A DNA stretch of 64,000 nucleotides from Pictodentalium vernedei (GCA_031216915.1 CM062295.1:177830927-177894926); one strand, 5' to 3'; positions 9,906-21,543 are shown, counted from the first letter of the stretch. The notes: a model not told the origin generated them from the letters alone. Program-made: numbers and translations.

Positions 9906-10990
9906 ATGTGTCCGTCTAACATATTTGCTGCTCTAGCACGGTCATTATTTGTCGGATTCAAATCATTTTTGCCATGCTTGTCCGCCAATATGGGGGAACG
10001 GATCCTACAGTAGAATTAACATCTTTGCATAAACATTTACAGAATTATTTTCCCTTGTTTAACTTAGGGGATTTTTATTGAACAATAATTGAAAAATGTG
10101 TCCGTCCAACATATTTGCTGCTCTAGCTCTGTCATCATTTGTTGGATTCAAATAATTTTTACCATGCTTGTTCCTCAGCATGGGGGAATGGATCCTACAG
10201 TAGAATTAATATCTTCGCATGAGCATTTACAGTTTTATTTGCTCTTGTTTAACTTAGGGGATGATTGAAAAATGTGTCTGTCCAACATGTTTGCTGCTCT
10301 AGCTCTGTCATCATAGGTTGGATTGAAATAATTTTTGCAATGCTTGTACCTCTACATGGGGGAAGAGATCATATGCTTGTTCCTCAGCATGGGGGAAGGG
10401 ATCCTACAGTAGAATTAATATCTTCGCATGAGCATTTACAGTTTTATTTGCTCTTGTTTAACTTAGGGGATGATTGAAAAATGTGTCCGTCCAACATGTT
10501 TGCTGCTCTAGCTCTGTCATCATAGGTTGGATTGAAATAATTTTTGCAATGCTTGTACCTCTATATGGGGGAAGAGATCCTATGCTTGTTCCTCAGCATG
10601 GGGGAAGGGATCCTACAGTAGAATTAATATCTTCGCATGAGCATTTACAGTTTTATTTGCTCTTGTTTAACTTAGGGGATGATTGAAAAATGTGTCCGTC
10701 CAACATGTTTGCTGCTCTAGCTCTGTCATCATAGGTTGGATTGAAATAATTTTTGCAATGCTTGTACCTCTACATGGGGAAGAGATCCTATGCTTGTTCC
10801 ACAGCATGGGGGAAGAGATCCTACAGTAGAATTAATATCTTCACACGAGCATTTACAGTGTTATTTGCTCTTGTTTAACTTAGGGGATGATTGAAAAATG
10901 TGTCTGTCCAACATATTTGCTGATCTAGCTCTGTCATCATATGTTGGATTGAAATAATTTTTGCCACGCTTGTTACATATATAAAACTTC
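9905..10990. repeat. Tandem satellite T2, 209-bp unit
   Basis: About five and a half units start with 'gaaaaatgtgtccgtccaac'. Full units repeat every 209 bp (10265, 10474, 10683). The earlier unit at about 10093 is only about 174 bp: later units contain an extra internal duplication of about 35 bp around 'tgcttgt.cct...catggggga'. Since 209 is not a multiple of three, the 70-residue frames in consecutive units are not one protein. Confidence 0.9.
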
Positions 10991-11150
10991 CCGTACGAAC
11001 ATTTTGCATTATAACACTGGTAACAGACTTTGGATTTTGATGTCCTTTGGCCTGGTAATTGACTGGGGGGAAAGGATATCCGTATATTGCAGGTTATAAC
11101 CATGTATATTTACCACAGTTATGCCCCTTTTTATTCTTTCGAAGAACTAT
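10960..11150. repeat. Diverged fragment of the T6 repeat family
   Basis: Contains 'cattttgcattataacac', 'ggattttgatgtcctttgg', 'ggaaaggatatcc' and 'accacagttatgcccc', the word order seen in the array at 51,735-53,010 and near 60,900-61,450. Confidence 0.55.
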
Positions 11151-11329
11151 TTGTGTGATGTTTTTGCATTTTTTTTTTGTCCATAGGAATAACTTTTGTT
11201 GAATGACAGCTGAAAATTTAATAATTTTTGCTTTGCCAATGTGACATTGCAGGAGGGGGCATATGTAATGTTTTGCATTGCACTATTTTCTTGTTGTTAT
11301 TTAGGGGAGAGTGCCGAAAAGACATGTAA

Positions 11330-11483
11330 GCAAAATTATATCATGTGACCCCCTCATTGGAATGTGATTGCTTAGCCTGTTCCAGTAAAGGGGTCACATG
11401 ATATGGTTTTGTAAAAATTGTTAAAAATTTGAAAACAATAATTAAAATAACAAATTTTGATAACTTGTGCACTGGGTAAAGGG
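11330..11483. mobile_element. Truncated family B foldback B5
   Basis: The core 'atcatgtgaccccctcattg' and 'aggggtcacatgatatggtt' is intact and the right end GGGTAAAGGG is followed by TTAA (11484-11487). The left terminus is missing. Confidence 0.65.
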
Positions 11484-11804
11484 TTAAACTTGTAGGTATA
11501 GCCATTGATGCTGAAAGTGGCCTTAAATCCAAGTAAAGATCAAGGACACAGTTGGCTCATTGATTAGTGCATTGGACTATTAATCAGGAGTCTGCAACTT
11601 TTAATCCATCCCTGACTTATTCTGTGTACTTGAGCAATATTCTTATTCTTTACCTATTAATTCACCCAAGTCTAATATTACTCTGAACTTTTGCTTCAGA
11701 AAACATTGTTTTTGACTCTTCACTGGAATAAGTTTGACAAATATGTTCCATTGAGGGATGGTAAAGTATGCTTTGGAAGAAAAAAATTGAAATTGTTCTG
11801 TTTT

Positions 11805-12010
11805 TAATCATTTAACTAACGAAACATAACATAACAAATCAGCGTTATTCACAAAAGTTGCCTTTCAAATTTTATTTTTTCAAATTTTGCCTCGAAAACA
11901 TAGCTTATGAGCCCTCATTGGAACAGGCTGAATTTGCACATTGCATTGAGTGGTCATAAGCTAGGTTTATGAGGCAAAACATGAAACCTTTTTAGTTTCC
12001 TTGGTGGTTA
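11805..12010. mobile_element. Eroded family A foldback
   Basis: Contains 'tcagcgttattcacaaaagt', 'gcctcgaaaacatagcttat' and inverted 'cataagctaggtttatgagg', the family-A order, with decayed ends. Confidence 0.55.
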
Positions 12011-12492
12011 TTTCCAGCCATTCCAGCATTTAGTCACCTTAGAAACAACATGTTCTAAATGCTATTTTTTTCATTTCTTGAGAAAGAGGAGTTGAAGTTC
12101 ATGAACTGACTTAATTTGTACATCCTTCAACTCAGAACACAGATGTTTTACTCAGTGTCAAATATGGTTGCATTTCATCGTATTTTGAAGTATAATGAAA
12201 ATCTGTTCATATTTTTGTAGCTAAACATGGCCCTCAACTTTGGAGACAGAACATTTTAACTGTCTGTATGTTCTTTTGAGTCACAACATTCTGTCCCTGT
12301 CACAACACACAACACATGCTCAAAAATTGAGTTCTTAATGATATAAAATTTTGGTTGTTATAGGTGTCATTTTTTCATTTTTTTTTTCACAAAAAATGCC
12401 ATTTAAGTTTTATTTCTTGTTCATGTAATAATACCACATTTTGTGAGTCATGAAGTAAGCCATTAAGAAACCCAATTGTTTATTTTTTCCAG

Positions 12493-12543
12493 GTACCAAA
12501 GACTGTTCTTTTGAATCATCTTTTCAAGCTGTACAGAGCAACG
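12493..12543 (+). CDS. TRPM: TRPM channel exon 3 of window (51 bp)
   Basis: A very short exon. The acceptor 'ttttttccag' ends at 12492 and the donor 'gtaaat' follows 12543. It is phase 0 on both sides and encodes 17 residues, VPKTVLLNHLFKLYRAT. It falls between the 'LYNK' block and the 'LYHVGQIL' block, where TRPM2 has a linker helix of similar length. Support rests on splice borders, phase and position, because the sequence is too short to identify alone. Confidence 0.7.
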
Positions 12544-12772
12544 GTAAATCAACTTTATTTTTCTTAACCTTTTCCTTACATATCAACCAACTCCTCCATA
12601 TAAAAAATCTTCCAACTAATCTTGTTACCATTTTTTTTTCTCTATGAACAAGTCTTGTAACTGCTCATTGAAATGGTCTCATCAAAAACTATTTTTTTTT
12701 AAAAAAACCCAAATTTTCTGCATACCAAACAAGCTGTTAATTGAAAATAAAATGTTTTCATTTTCAGCTTAA

Positions 12773-12997
12773 TCCTTTGAACCAGTGCAGCTGCTTTTCC
12801 ATTCAGGAACATGATACATCATAACATCATTAAATAGGATAGCTGTTCAGTAAATGTATAGGATAGACCAATCAATATTTTCAACATGCAGCCCTGAGGC
12901 TGCATGTTGAAAATATTGATTGGTCTATCCCAAATAATGTATATGGACTCTTCTAATTGCTGCCATTGAACTGGCATGGAAGATAGAGTTCAAAGGG
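12773..12997. mobile_element. TTAA foldback element, family D
   Basis: TTAA at 12769-12772 and 12998-13001, ends TCCTTTGAACC and GAGTTCAAAGGG. The core is a perfect inverted repeat with 33-bp arms, 12861-12893 and 12898-12930, around a CTGA loop. The sequence is unrelated to families A and B except for the TTAA and CCTTT ends. Confidence 0.8.
12861..12930. repeat. Perfect 33-bp inverted repeat
   Basis: Arms read GGATAGACCAATCAATATTT... and the exact reverse complement, separated by 4 bases. Core of the family D element. Confidence 0.95.
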
Positions 12998-13001
12998 TTA
13001 A

Positions 13002-14152
13002 CTTGACAAAGTCCACACTATGAATTTTTTCAGTAGCTTCCTAAATGACGTTACGCTTTGTTATTTTCATTCCAACCTACTCATATTTGTTACAGCAGAC
13101 TTGCCCACAAATGCGTCTCAAAGGAAAATCCTCTGGGAAACAGATTTTTGTCAATTGTCAATTTATCATTGCATGAGCATGCTAGAAATACATCACCGAA
13201 GGGTTGCTCTTTTCTGTGTCCATACTCAACATGCCATAAAATCACAAAATTCTTCAATAGATTTCAAAGTTAGTTATTGAAATTTCAGGATAAAAAAATT
13301 GTTTTTGCTAAAATAGCAATAGTTTTCCTAATTGGCAACCTTTCTCCCCCTACCCCCCCCCCCCCCCCCCCCTCATATTTTATGACTGTGTTTTGGCTAC
13401 TTTTTCAGAATTACTCTGGTTTTCAACTGCTTTAATTTTTAGCTCATTTTTACAATTGCATTTTATCCATTTCAATTGCAAATCTTAAACTTATTATTTT
13501 CTCTCCCTCTCCTAATTTTGTGTGTTTCACAAAGCATGACGTTGTTATCAATTTCATGCCATTCCTATGTTTGGCTTATAAGACCTTTCCGTATTGTTCA
13601 TCAGTTGAAGAAATACATGTTTGGACATTTCTTTCCTTCAACAGTATACTTTTTGCTCTGCATTCTCTGTCCGGCAAACATTTGTGTTACCTTCTTGAAC
13701 AACTCTTTGGTATGCATCTCCTGACTGAGGTTAGGGCTTCTAGAAGTTATCATTGTTTTTCTCTTGAGCACTGTCCTGGTTCCACCTCTTTGTGGGGTTG
13801 ATGTTGTTTTGGAGGTTATCCCAGTATTATTGTTTTTTTAAGGGGAGGGGCCTTACTTTGCAAATGTGCCTCCAACAGTTCCCAGTTGTTCACTTCCTAA
13901 ACACATAGATGACAAATATATGCAGTTTTCCACTTGCAGTGGTTGCTCAGAATCTCAACCCTGTGGGATTTGTAGAGGGTTCATCCATCCCTGTAAAATT
14001 CAATAATTTACATGGATGTAGCATGAATGATTCTTTTGAAGTTCTGCGAATCAAGTTCTCCAAGCCATAAGTTGTTTCACCCATTTCCATGGAAAGGGAG
14101 ATCAGGAATCATTGAGGGCCACTGAGGGTTCCTCTTCACAAGTTTCAGATTT
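13002..14152. other. Intron sequence, no gene seen
   Basis: Contains a poly-C run of about 23 bases near 13350-13372. Overlapping short frames at 13020-13280 and 13476-13801 show no recognisable domain, and their compositions do not agree with one coding frame. Confidence 0.45.
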
Positions 14153-14370
14153 TAACTGCTTGAGTGCTAGAAGCCACTATAATGGCTCTATTGAAATGTG
14201 CTGAAAGCCACTTTTGTGAATTTACACTGTATGCATTATGTTTTGCTCAGCGAAGAAAAATGTCTTATATAAAATTGTTTGGTTACAATTTATTGGAGAG
14301 TGCCAATATTATTTATGAACAAAATCTTGCTTAACCAAGGCTACCTTTGCTGATAGCATGGTATCTTTGA
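14153..14370. repeat. Family K repeat, copy 2
   Basis: Starts TTAACTGCTTGAGTGCTAGAAGCC and ends near 'tgctgatagcatggtatc'. A diverged partner runs at 58,520-58,760 with the same order of words ('gagaagaaaaatg', 'ggttacaattta', 'gctggtagcatggtatc'). Confidence 0.6.
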
Positions 14371-15196
14371 AAAAATACCCATGTTTTAAATTTTCTTAAA
14401 AAATAATTTAGCCCTGAACCTGTAAATGAGGGGTGAATGGACTATTAGTAGTAAGCAGCTGTAGCAAGTGGTATATTGTGTGAAGGTGTAAGGCTTTTAC
14501 TTTTTTGATGACAGGACTCAATGGACAGGTAGAGAGAAGCCTATAATGATACCTTTCCCCAAAAAAATATTTAGAAAAAGTTTGTTGATGATGACATGCA
14601 TCATCATTAGGAAGAAAGAGACATCTGAATGTAACATTTGATATGAAAGCCTATTTTCTTACAACAATTAGACTCACACTACAGTGTTAAAACCCATACT
14701 CAGAACTCTCACACCCTTTCATTTTTCAATGTAAAACTTTTGAAAAGGAGGTAAAAAAAGCACCAGAAAAAATGTAGTCAAACAATAATGGGCTGAGCAA
14801 GACCAGCACTCACCCTATATAATGTTGCTCTTCTCTGAACAGCTTTCACAATTCCTGATGCATGCAAAACATACAGTGAACATCAATTTCTCTGCTTCCA
14901 GCATGGTGTCATGACATTTTTGCAGATGCTCTTGAAATAGTGCTCATAGTTATATGCAATTTGGAACCTCTACTTCTAGTTATATACAGTTGAAATTATT
15001 CAAGACTCTCCTACAGGTTTAATTTATCAAAAAGGAATTAAACCTCACCATTAATCTCTGGAGGCTGAATGTTCATTCCCAAGATGAAGTACCAGTACAT
15101 AAGCAAACTTGATCTCTCACATGCCACCTTCTTCACTTGACAGATGTTAAGTGGCTAATGCAGGGATTTGCATTGGTCCTTCTCAGTTCCGATCAC
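14371..15196. other. Intron sequence, no gene seen
   Basis: No exon, repeat core or mobile-element domain was recognised. Confidence 0.4.
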
Positions 15197-15352
15197 ATCT
15201 TCACGTCTTAGTACACAGTGTCAGCATGTCCCCATGTAGGCAACCGGGATAAAGTGCCTTGCCCAAGGCACAAAGCAGGTCATCCTGGATGGGGATCGAA
15301 CTCGGGACCTCTAGCGCAAAAGCCCAACAGTCTACCACTGAGCCACTGCGCC
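15197..15352 (-). mobile_element. tRNA-derived SINE, truncated copy 2
   Basis: The complement of the A-box-like motif lies at 15331-15345 and of the B-box-like GAGTTCGATCC near 15294-15304, with the shared 'aaagtgccttgcccaagg' body. The tail side is missing. Confidence 0.7.
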
Positions 15353-15545
15353 CCTCTATGTGTGTATAAAGAAAAAGAAAAGTAGATTAGTAAATTGGCA
15401 GATTAGTTGTGGTGATTCAGAAATGTCCTCCTACACTATATAGAGTTAAGTTTTAACTGGGTGAGGGCTATATTTTTTGGGTGGTCTGAATTTTGTTTAT
15501 CAAAATTTGTTTTATTACAAATTATTGAAGAGTGCCATAATTTGT
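15237..15545. repeat. Segmental repeat shared with 5085-5400, copy 2
   Basis: Same orientation and order as the first copy, extending past the SINE into 'gtgtataaagaaaaagaaaa' and 'gtcctcctacactatataga'. Confidence 0.75.
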
Positions 15546-15583
15546 GATAACATAAATTTATATAAACAAAATATTATTTACGT

Positions 15584-16040
15584 TTGACTGAATATGGGGA
15601 GCGATATTGGATCCTTTTGGCCTTTCAACACGTGGAGTTTGAGATGCGGATCAGACAGACAGGCCTTCATATCAGTTCTCTAGTGTTACTTCTGGGATTC
15701 CAACAGTGGATCTTGCATCTCTCAAGTTGTATGGTTTTGTTTCTCTTGGGTAAATTGGCAGTGGTCGCCTACATTGCAGTCGATTTTGCTTGATGTACCT
15801 GCTTCCAAAGAGATATTTTTTCTGTTAGTGAGGGATGCTGAGTGGATGCTTCTCAAAGCAGCGTTCCTGTCACTGTGCAGTCTTTGGGGCCATCCCATCA
15901 TTGATCTCTTTGTGACGCACTCACACCGCAGGGTTGAGTCGGTTGTTTCTCCCTGCCAGGATCCACTCCCTTATGTAGTGGAGACTCAGTCTCTCAACTG
16001 GAAAGGCTTTCAGGCTACATCCAGCTTCCTCCACCCGTAA
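15584..16040 (+). pseudogene. Eroded DIRS-type RNase H fragment
   Basis: Two overlapping frames together follow the RNase H region of the DIRS element at 23.5-24.3 kb. One gives 'LLGFQQWILHLSSC' (compare 'LLCFQQWIPRFSNC'). The other gives 'LCSLWGHPIIDLFVTHSHR' and 'VSPCQDPLPYVVETQSLNW' (compare 'LCDLWGHPHIDLFATGNHQ'). The block from the catalytic 'YDNSTVV' to the 'ADSLSR' motif is lost between the two frames, so it is inactive. It is a third DIRS lineage or old copy in this gene, 5 kb upstream of the intact-looking pair and in a different intron. Confidence 0.75.
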
Positions 16041-16112
16041 AACTGTCACGGTCACGATTATCTGTTGTGCATAAGTATGTGACCTTAAAAACACCAATAA
16101 ATAAATAAATTG
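16018..16112 (+). mobile_element. SINE 3' fragment
   Basis: Plus-strand tail of the same SINE family: 'aaaactgtcacggtcacgat', 'gtatgtgacctta' and (AATA)n. It has no tRNA-like head and directly follows the DIRS fragment. Confidence 0.7.
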
Positions 16113-16199
16113 ACTGTATCTGTCATTTGTTTTTCAGTTATGTGTAATCATGAATTTGTAACATTGTACCATTTTGACCAACTTGTATCATTGATCAGG

Positions 16200-17035
16200 T
16201 GCGTGGAGGTGCATTAAGAAACAATAATGTGTCACTACTTCTATGCTAGTAGTTGTTTAAATGAAACTTTAATGAAAGTGTAGTGATAGCTTGTTTTCAC
16301 CCTATTACATCGATGTGCAGCTATTACTGGTGTAACAGATTTGGTAACAGCAGTTGAAATATAATATACAATAGAAGTTCTAAATTACTCTGTTATAATT
16401 CGTCTGCTCATAACAGAGGTTTAATTCTATTTTTGTTGGCTTCAAGTCATTTCCCTATTCGAAATGAATCGATGTACCTCATTGGTTCACACCGTGGTAC
16501 ATTGTGCTGTTGTTTCATTCATCGAGGTGGAAGCGAGGATCAATCAGATTACAGTACTTGAAATCTTTCCCCGCGAAATTATCCTATATAAGAGCGGTCT
16601 CGTTCATAATTCGTCGTCCACTTTATGTTTGGGTAAAGCTTTGATCTGGCTGTCCAAACATAATCCCATATACTAGCTTAGTATGGGGACACTTTGTAAC
16701 CTGTAAAAAGGTTAACCGTAATTGGTGCCGTCATTTTCAGGCTCATTCGGCTCGGCCCTGGTGAGAATCAACATTTCTGATACTGATTCTCTCCAGGTCC
16801 GAGTTCTGTGGGAACCATTCGAGTTAATAGACTTGCTGGGTGGAATTTTAACCCTCTTTTTGGTAAAAAGTGTTGTGGACCTGTGGTTTTTGACCCATCA
16901 TTCACAATCATGTCCATTTCATATCATACTATTTTTGGCTTCTTAATAAACCACGTATAAACTGTTATTCCTATTTTATTGTGTATTCATCCAGACCACA
17001 ACACATAACTTAATGATTATTCGACCTCTAGAGTT
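16200..17035 (+). other. Possible LTR-like segment with TATA box and polyA signal
   Basis: The region has 'tcctatataagagcgg' near 16582, an AATAAA near 16944 and a 'ccacaacaca' end near 17000, an arrangement seen in retroelement LTRs. Ends, target duplication and a partner LTR were not found. A short frame follows it (17042-17165, rich in Glu, Gln, Pro and Ser) without a recognisable domain. It could equally be unrelated intron sequence. Confidence 0.3.
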
Positions 17036-17639
17036 ATGTTTTGGTAGTTGACCCAGATCCTCACGAATCTGAAGAACAACAGGGAGATTTTGGCCAGGGT
17101 TCTAGCCCCTGGGGAGTCGTTCACCCCACCCCTGTTACAAATGGGATGCCGGAGTCTAATTCAAAGTGGGGGGGGGGGGGGGGGTGCTAAAAAAAAGTCG
17201 GTTTGGAGGGTACAAGCTCTCATGGGGCAACCATGGTTTGCCCAGCGGTACAGACTCAAAATACTCAATTACTTGCATTTTAGTATCATTTCAATGCAGA
17301 AACACTGTGTCCTCATGGGCAGAGAGTTTCAAAATCTAGATTGAGAATGTCCCTGAGAGCCCGATAAACAAAATTGGGTATCTGATGATTAAGCATGTCA
17401 AACGAGATCATACAAGCGAAAAAATAATTCAAGTTTGCCATAATTTATTTCTTTGTTACAAGGATTACCCAAAACAAGTGTTGTTAATTGCTGAAAGAGA
17501 CTGTACAGATCACTTCTGAGGAACATACTTGGCGAAAAAAGTGGGGGGGGGGGGGGCTGAAGCCCCTGTAGTCCTCCCCCCACACCTTCTCTGGCATCCT
17601 TGTATTAATTAGCACAAATCCTATACACAATTATCAGTG

Positions 17640-17885
17640 ATTACACATGTTGTAGCAAATTTGGTGCTGTGTACATAGGTGTGCAGCACATCGATGGTGC
17701 ATTTGTCTTTTGTCTTCAAACGCTGCTAACTCTGCTTGTGTAGATTTAAGAGGTGGTGAGTCTGACAGTTGCTTAATGGTTCTCCTCGGGTGCTCCTCCC
17801 ACTTATAAAACTGTCCAGCATGAATCGTGATGTGACCCTGGCTGTGGAAAGAGTTATTAAACTCCATATACAAACAAACAAACAC
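17640..17885 (+). mobile_element. Headless SINE fragment
   Basis: Plus-strand body and tail words 'catcgatggtgca', 'tgacagttgct', 'ataaaactgtcc', 'gtgaccctggctgtgg' and 'ttattaaactcc' in SINE order. The head is missing. A related variant tail occurs near 26,515 and 50,520. Confidence 0.55.
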
Positions 17886-18129
17886 AATTATCACTACTAT
17901 TATGCTACCTGGAGGTAATCTCTTTTACTCCAGATGTCTTGTCCAATTTAATTAGACAGTCACAGTCCACATAAACATGTAATCAGTTAATCCTTTGTCT
18001 CAACTTGGACCTAGGAAATTCATGGAATGGTTACTTCAAGCAGTATTTTTGCCAAGAAATTGAGTTTAGTCAAGTCAACTTGTAATTGTGTTTGGTGTAG
18101 AGTTTATAGCTGTTCTGTACAATATTTAA

Positions 18130-18262
18130 CTCTTCACCCACTGAGTATTTTTCAAATATTTCCATAAAATCTAGTCATGGCTGCTGTTAAGCAGCCATGA
18201 CTAGATTTGATGGAAAATTCATGACAATTTTACTCACGTAATCATTGGATAAAATGTTGATT
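18130..18262. mobile_element. Foldback element, family E, partial
   Basis: TTAA at 18126-18129, then CTCTTCACCCACTGAG. The centre is a palindrome, 'aatctagtcatggctgct' to 'agcagccatgactagatt', near 18168-18209. A related eroded copy lies near 48,725-48,870. Confidence 0.55.
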
Positions 18263-18399
18263 CAATTTACTGAGGAAATTTTTTTTCTTACAATAACCAA
18301 ATTATACTTATGTTAATGGCAAATGATATTCTATGCTAGGCAGGAATATCCACCAGCAGAATGCAAAATTAATACATAATTTGTTTTCTTTTTCTTTAG

Positions 18400-18571
18400 T
18401 CACGGCTCAACTCGTTATATCATGTTGGACAGATCTTAAAGGATTTGCTTGGAGATACCTTCTTCCCATATTATTTGAATGTCCAGTATTATAACATGGA
18501 TGTAGCATCAATGATCCAGAATGTACATAAGATTACATTTGGTGACACTGTTGATGGCTTTATTGATGACG
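18400..18571 (+). CDS. TRPM: TRPM channel exon 4 of window
   Basis: The acceptor 'ttttctttag' ends at 18399 and the donor 'gtaagt' starts at 18572. It enters in phase 0 and leaves one base. It encodes 57 residues beginning SRLNSLYHVGQILKDLLGDT, then 'FFPYYLNVQYYNMD' and 'KITFGDTVDGFID'. 'LYHVGQILKDLLGD' matches the TRPM2/TRPM8 motif 'HHVAQVLRELLGD' well and is absent in that form from TRPM1/3/6/7, which is the main reason for a TRPM2/8-like call. The split codon is completed as Asp by the exon at 42568, 24 kb away. Confidence 0.88.
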
Positions 18572-19475
18572 GTAAGTTTATTTTAGAAAGAATCTCAAAG
18601 TTAGTGGAAGAGGTCAGAAATTTTATTTTAAGTAGCAGGTTTTCAGCAGAAAAGCCTGGTTAAATGAATGGTGGGGGACATGATATTGTTCTATTTTTTT
18701 CTTATTTCATTTTATCTCATGCTGGTTTTCAGGGAAGGTGGAGGGAGGGATGAGTCCCACCCAATCTAATCTAGGACCCACCATGGCTGATTCTATAAAT
18801 TGCTCTTTTCTTGAATGGGAACAACAGCCTCTTCATGTAACTGAACTTTGTCTATTACAGTGTTATTATGTGACACATCATCTTATTGTATAATTACCGC
18901 AAATAAATTCTCAGCACCACCTTAGTTTGTCTGTCGATTCTGTCCTCCTGGAAAATGAAAGTTTCAATGCAATTAACTTTTCCAATTTCATATTATACCT
19001 GTCTAAAATGAGGCTCGTGTGATTTGTGCAGGGTTTGAGGTGACAATTTTGAAAAGGTGACATAAAAACTCAAGTTCCTTTGTAGTGAGCAATTTTTATA
19101 AACATTCCTCTCAAGGTCTCTTTCAAAATGCTTTATTCAACAGTATTAATGAAGTTAATCTATCCAAAATGGGAATCTGTGTTCCTGAAAGCACCTTGCA
19201 ATAAAGATATATTTAGACCTCTCAAAATATTTTAAGATATTACTACAAAATGGATATTTCCATTTTCAGGAGTAATTGGTTGTCTTGTGAAAGAATTTCT
19301 CTTTTGATTACACTTGTTTACACTTCAGGTGTCATATTCAGTTTTCAAATACCCATTCTCCTGTAATAAACAAATTATTACAATAGTCAGTTAGGGTTGT
19401 CATATTCCATCTTTGCCATCTTCTCTGATCTGACCACCTTAGTCTTGTCAACTCAACGAAATACACTGCCCAGAC
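18572..19475. other. Start of the 24-kb intron, no gene seen
   Basis: AT-rich sequence without recognisable repeats or coding domains. Confidence 0.4.
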
Positions 19476-19709
19476 AAGCCTGAAAATAAGCAATCTGTCA
19501 TTCTGCAAATTTCCCAGAGGTTGAATTTGCCGATGCTATCCCATACAGTGTGCCAATTTATCCTCTGGGAGTCTGGGTACCTTGATTCAGACTGAGGTTC
19601 ACAGAGGATAAATTTAGTGATCCTGCCCCGCTCTGCAGGGTAGCATCACCAAATTCACCCTCTGGGGACCTCATTCAACAGATGACAGTCTGCTTATTTT
19701 CAGGCCTGG
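19476..19709. mobile_element. Foldback element, family G, copy G2
   Basis: Terminal repeats 'gcctgaaaataagcaatctg' and 'cagtctgcttattttcaggc' enclose 'gaatttgccgatgc' and inverted 'agcatcaccaaattc'. Confidence 0.7.
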
Positions 19710-19807
19710 ACCCAGATCATTTGACTGTTGTGTTAATATTCCCAGTAATGTTTTATATAACAACTAGGAAAAAAAGAACCTTAAAGACATGGTAGGACTC
19801 AGAGCCT

Positions 19808-20466
19808 TAACCGGAAGAGTGCTAAATTATTTTGGGTTGTTAGAATTTACTCACATTTCTGAAGCGATTGAGGTATAATGGCCATTTACCAACGAGCCTA
19901 GTTGGTCCAGATCTCTTAGTCTCATGGTAAATCGGTCACTTTGTGTGCTAGAGGTCAACAGTTTGAGCCCCGGCTCCCGCACTTCTCTCTTAATCTGTTA
20001 CATTTGTGCCGTTGACCTGCCTTCAGCTGTTGGTGGCATTGTGCATGCTGTCATAAAGCATGGTGGATGTTTCGACCACTCTGAGGTGGAAGCTGTGGTG
20101 AGATTCACCGTGGGTGAATCTCAAAGAATGTGAGATTAGTGTAACGGTCGAGGTATAAGGGTCATTTACCAACCAGCCTGGTTGGTCCGGATCTCTTAGT
20201 CTTGTGGTAAATCAGTTGCTGGTTGAAAGCCTCAGCTCCTGCACTGCTCTCTCAATCTGTTACATGTCTTTGCCTTGTTACAATTTATGGGAGCGTGCCT
20301 AAAGGCATGCTACCATAAAATGTAATATGGCAAATACATACACACTGAATAATTTCACTTCAAAGACAATATAAAGCACATCCTCAGAATTCCAGGCCTT
20401 TAATTTGTGGTATCCACTTTTCATAATAAAGCCCAATATGGGCTTCTAGCACTCAACCAGTTAAAG
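19808..20466. repeat. Family K repeat, long copy with tRNA-like segment
   Basis: Bounded by TTAACCGGAAGAGTGCT on the left and AGCACTCAACCAGTTAA on the right. Inside, two diverged units each contain 'gccatttaccaac.agcct', 'ggttggtcc.gatctcttag' and 'tggtaaatc'. The first unit has tRNA-like A- and B-box resemblances (near 19914 and 19970), but they are weak. Confidence 0.5.
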
Positions 20467-20734
20467 AATTGGTAGGACTCAGCCCTACCACTTATGGAAA
20501 CTGACAGACTAAATTATATTTCATCTCTACTACTTTTTGGGCAACATTATCAAATGTACAAATACCAGCGAGTCTCTGTCAGGTCCACAGTAATGCAGCA
20601 ACCACCATCTCCCCTGTTCTTCCACCCCTTGCCTTATAAAAGTAGTACAGATAGATGATATAAAGCTAAGAGAGTGCACTTGACACACACAAGGCAAAAG
20701 TCTTATAAGTTAAAGAGAGAATCAGTCTCTGCGC

Positions 20735-20831
20735 TAGATGTGGATGGTTGCAGAAACACTGACAAAACCAAACACAAGCATATTGAAAAAATCTTGATCA
20801 CATGTGTATGTGTGTATGATACTGTGTCTTT
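20735..20831. repeat. Host tandem repeat unit 1, 5' part (split by DIRS)
   Basis: Starts 'tagatgtggatggttgcaga' and ends 'gtgtcttt'. It matches the start of the intact unit at 25849-26005. Its own 3' part is at 25791-25848, on the other side of DIRS element 1. Confidence 0.8.
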
Positions 20832-21040
20832 CTTATCAACCTACCTTAGAATTGTTTACTACAGGCTTGCACTACAGTGGAAGACCCTAACTCAGATAAA
20901 ATACTCTCTATTTTAATCTTTCCCAAGAGATGTGGGAAAGAAAAGTGGTGTAAAAAACACCACGAAAAATCCACGACTTCCATTAACCAATGTGCAGTGC
21001 AGTCATCAATTCATTATTCTTTTTTTGTCCGAGACACATG
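20832..21040 (+). repeat. DIRS 1 left inverted terminal repeat
   Basis: Outer edge 'cttatcaacctacc', inner part 'aatccacgacttcc.ttaacc' and 'cagtgcagtcatcaattcat', which is the reverse complement of 25625-25695. The middle portions of the two repeats have diverged or lost sequence. Confidence 0.8.
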
Positions 21041-21543
21041 TAGGATGTGTTTCCGCCATTTGCATTACGAAACAGTGATAATTCAACTTGTCGATAATGG
21101 TTTTCCTGTGACTGGAATTATGGATCTGAAGATCGTATAATAACAGGACTGTGTTTTATATATTCTTGTTAATATTTTTAACCACGTTCTCATTGAATTT
21201 TATTTATATATTCCGTTTTCGCGAATGTTTTTCTCGACATCGTGTTAACGTGGTTCGGCAATAAAAATTTTCGGTTGATAAATTTTATTATTATTATTGG
21301 AGTCAGGTGTCAATGAAGGACTGTATGGACAGGATTTCTTCACTCTGTTAAGGGCTGAATTTCTGTTTTTTTAGGTCCCTGTCGGCTGTCCCAGTTCTGT
21401 GGTGTACCCACTGGTTATTTTTTTTTGTCACCTTCTCTCGTAGTTGGGGGTGTTCTTCTTCTTTATGTATCGGTTGAGTTCACCTTTTTCTTCTACTGCT
21501 CTCACCTGTTATTTTCAGTTCAGTTCTTTTTGGGCAGTTCCTT

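Noticed and set aside
10265-10686. Two identical 70-residue frames
   Set aside because: They are the same frame in consecutive 209-bp satellite units. The unit is not a multiple of three, so no continuous protein results.
19905-20000. Functional tRNA gene
   Set aside because: A- and B-box resemblances are weak, no cloverleaf could be drawn, and the segment is part of a repeated element.
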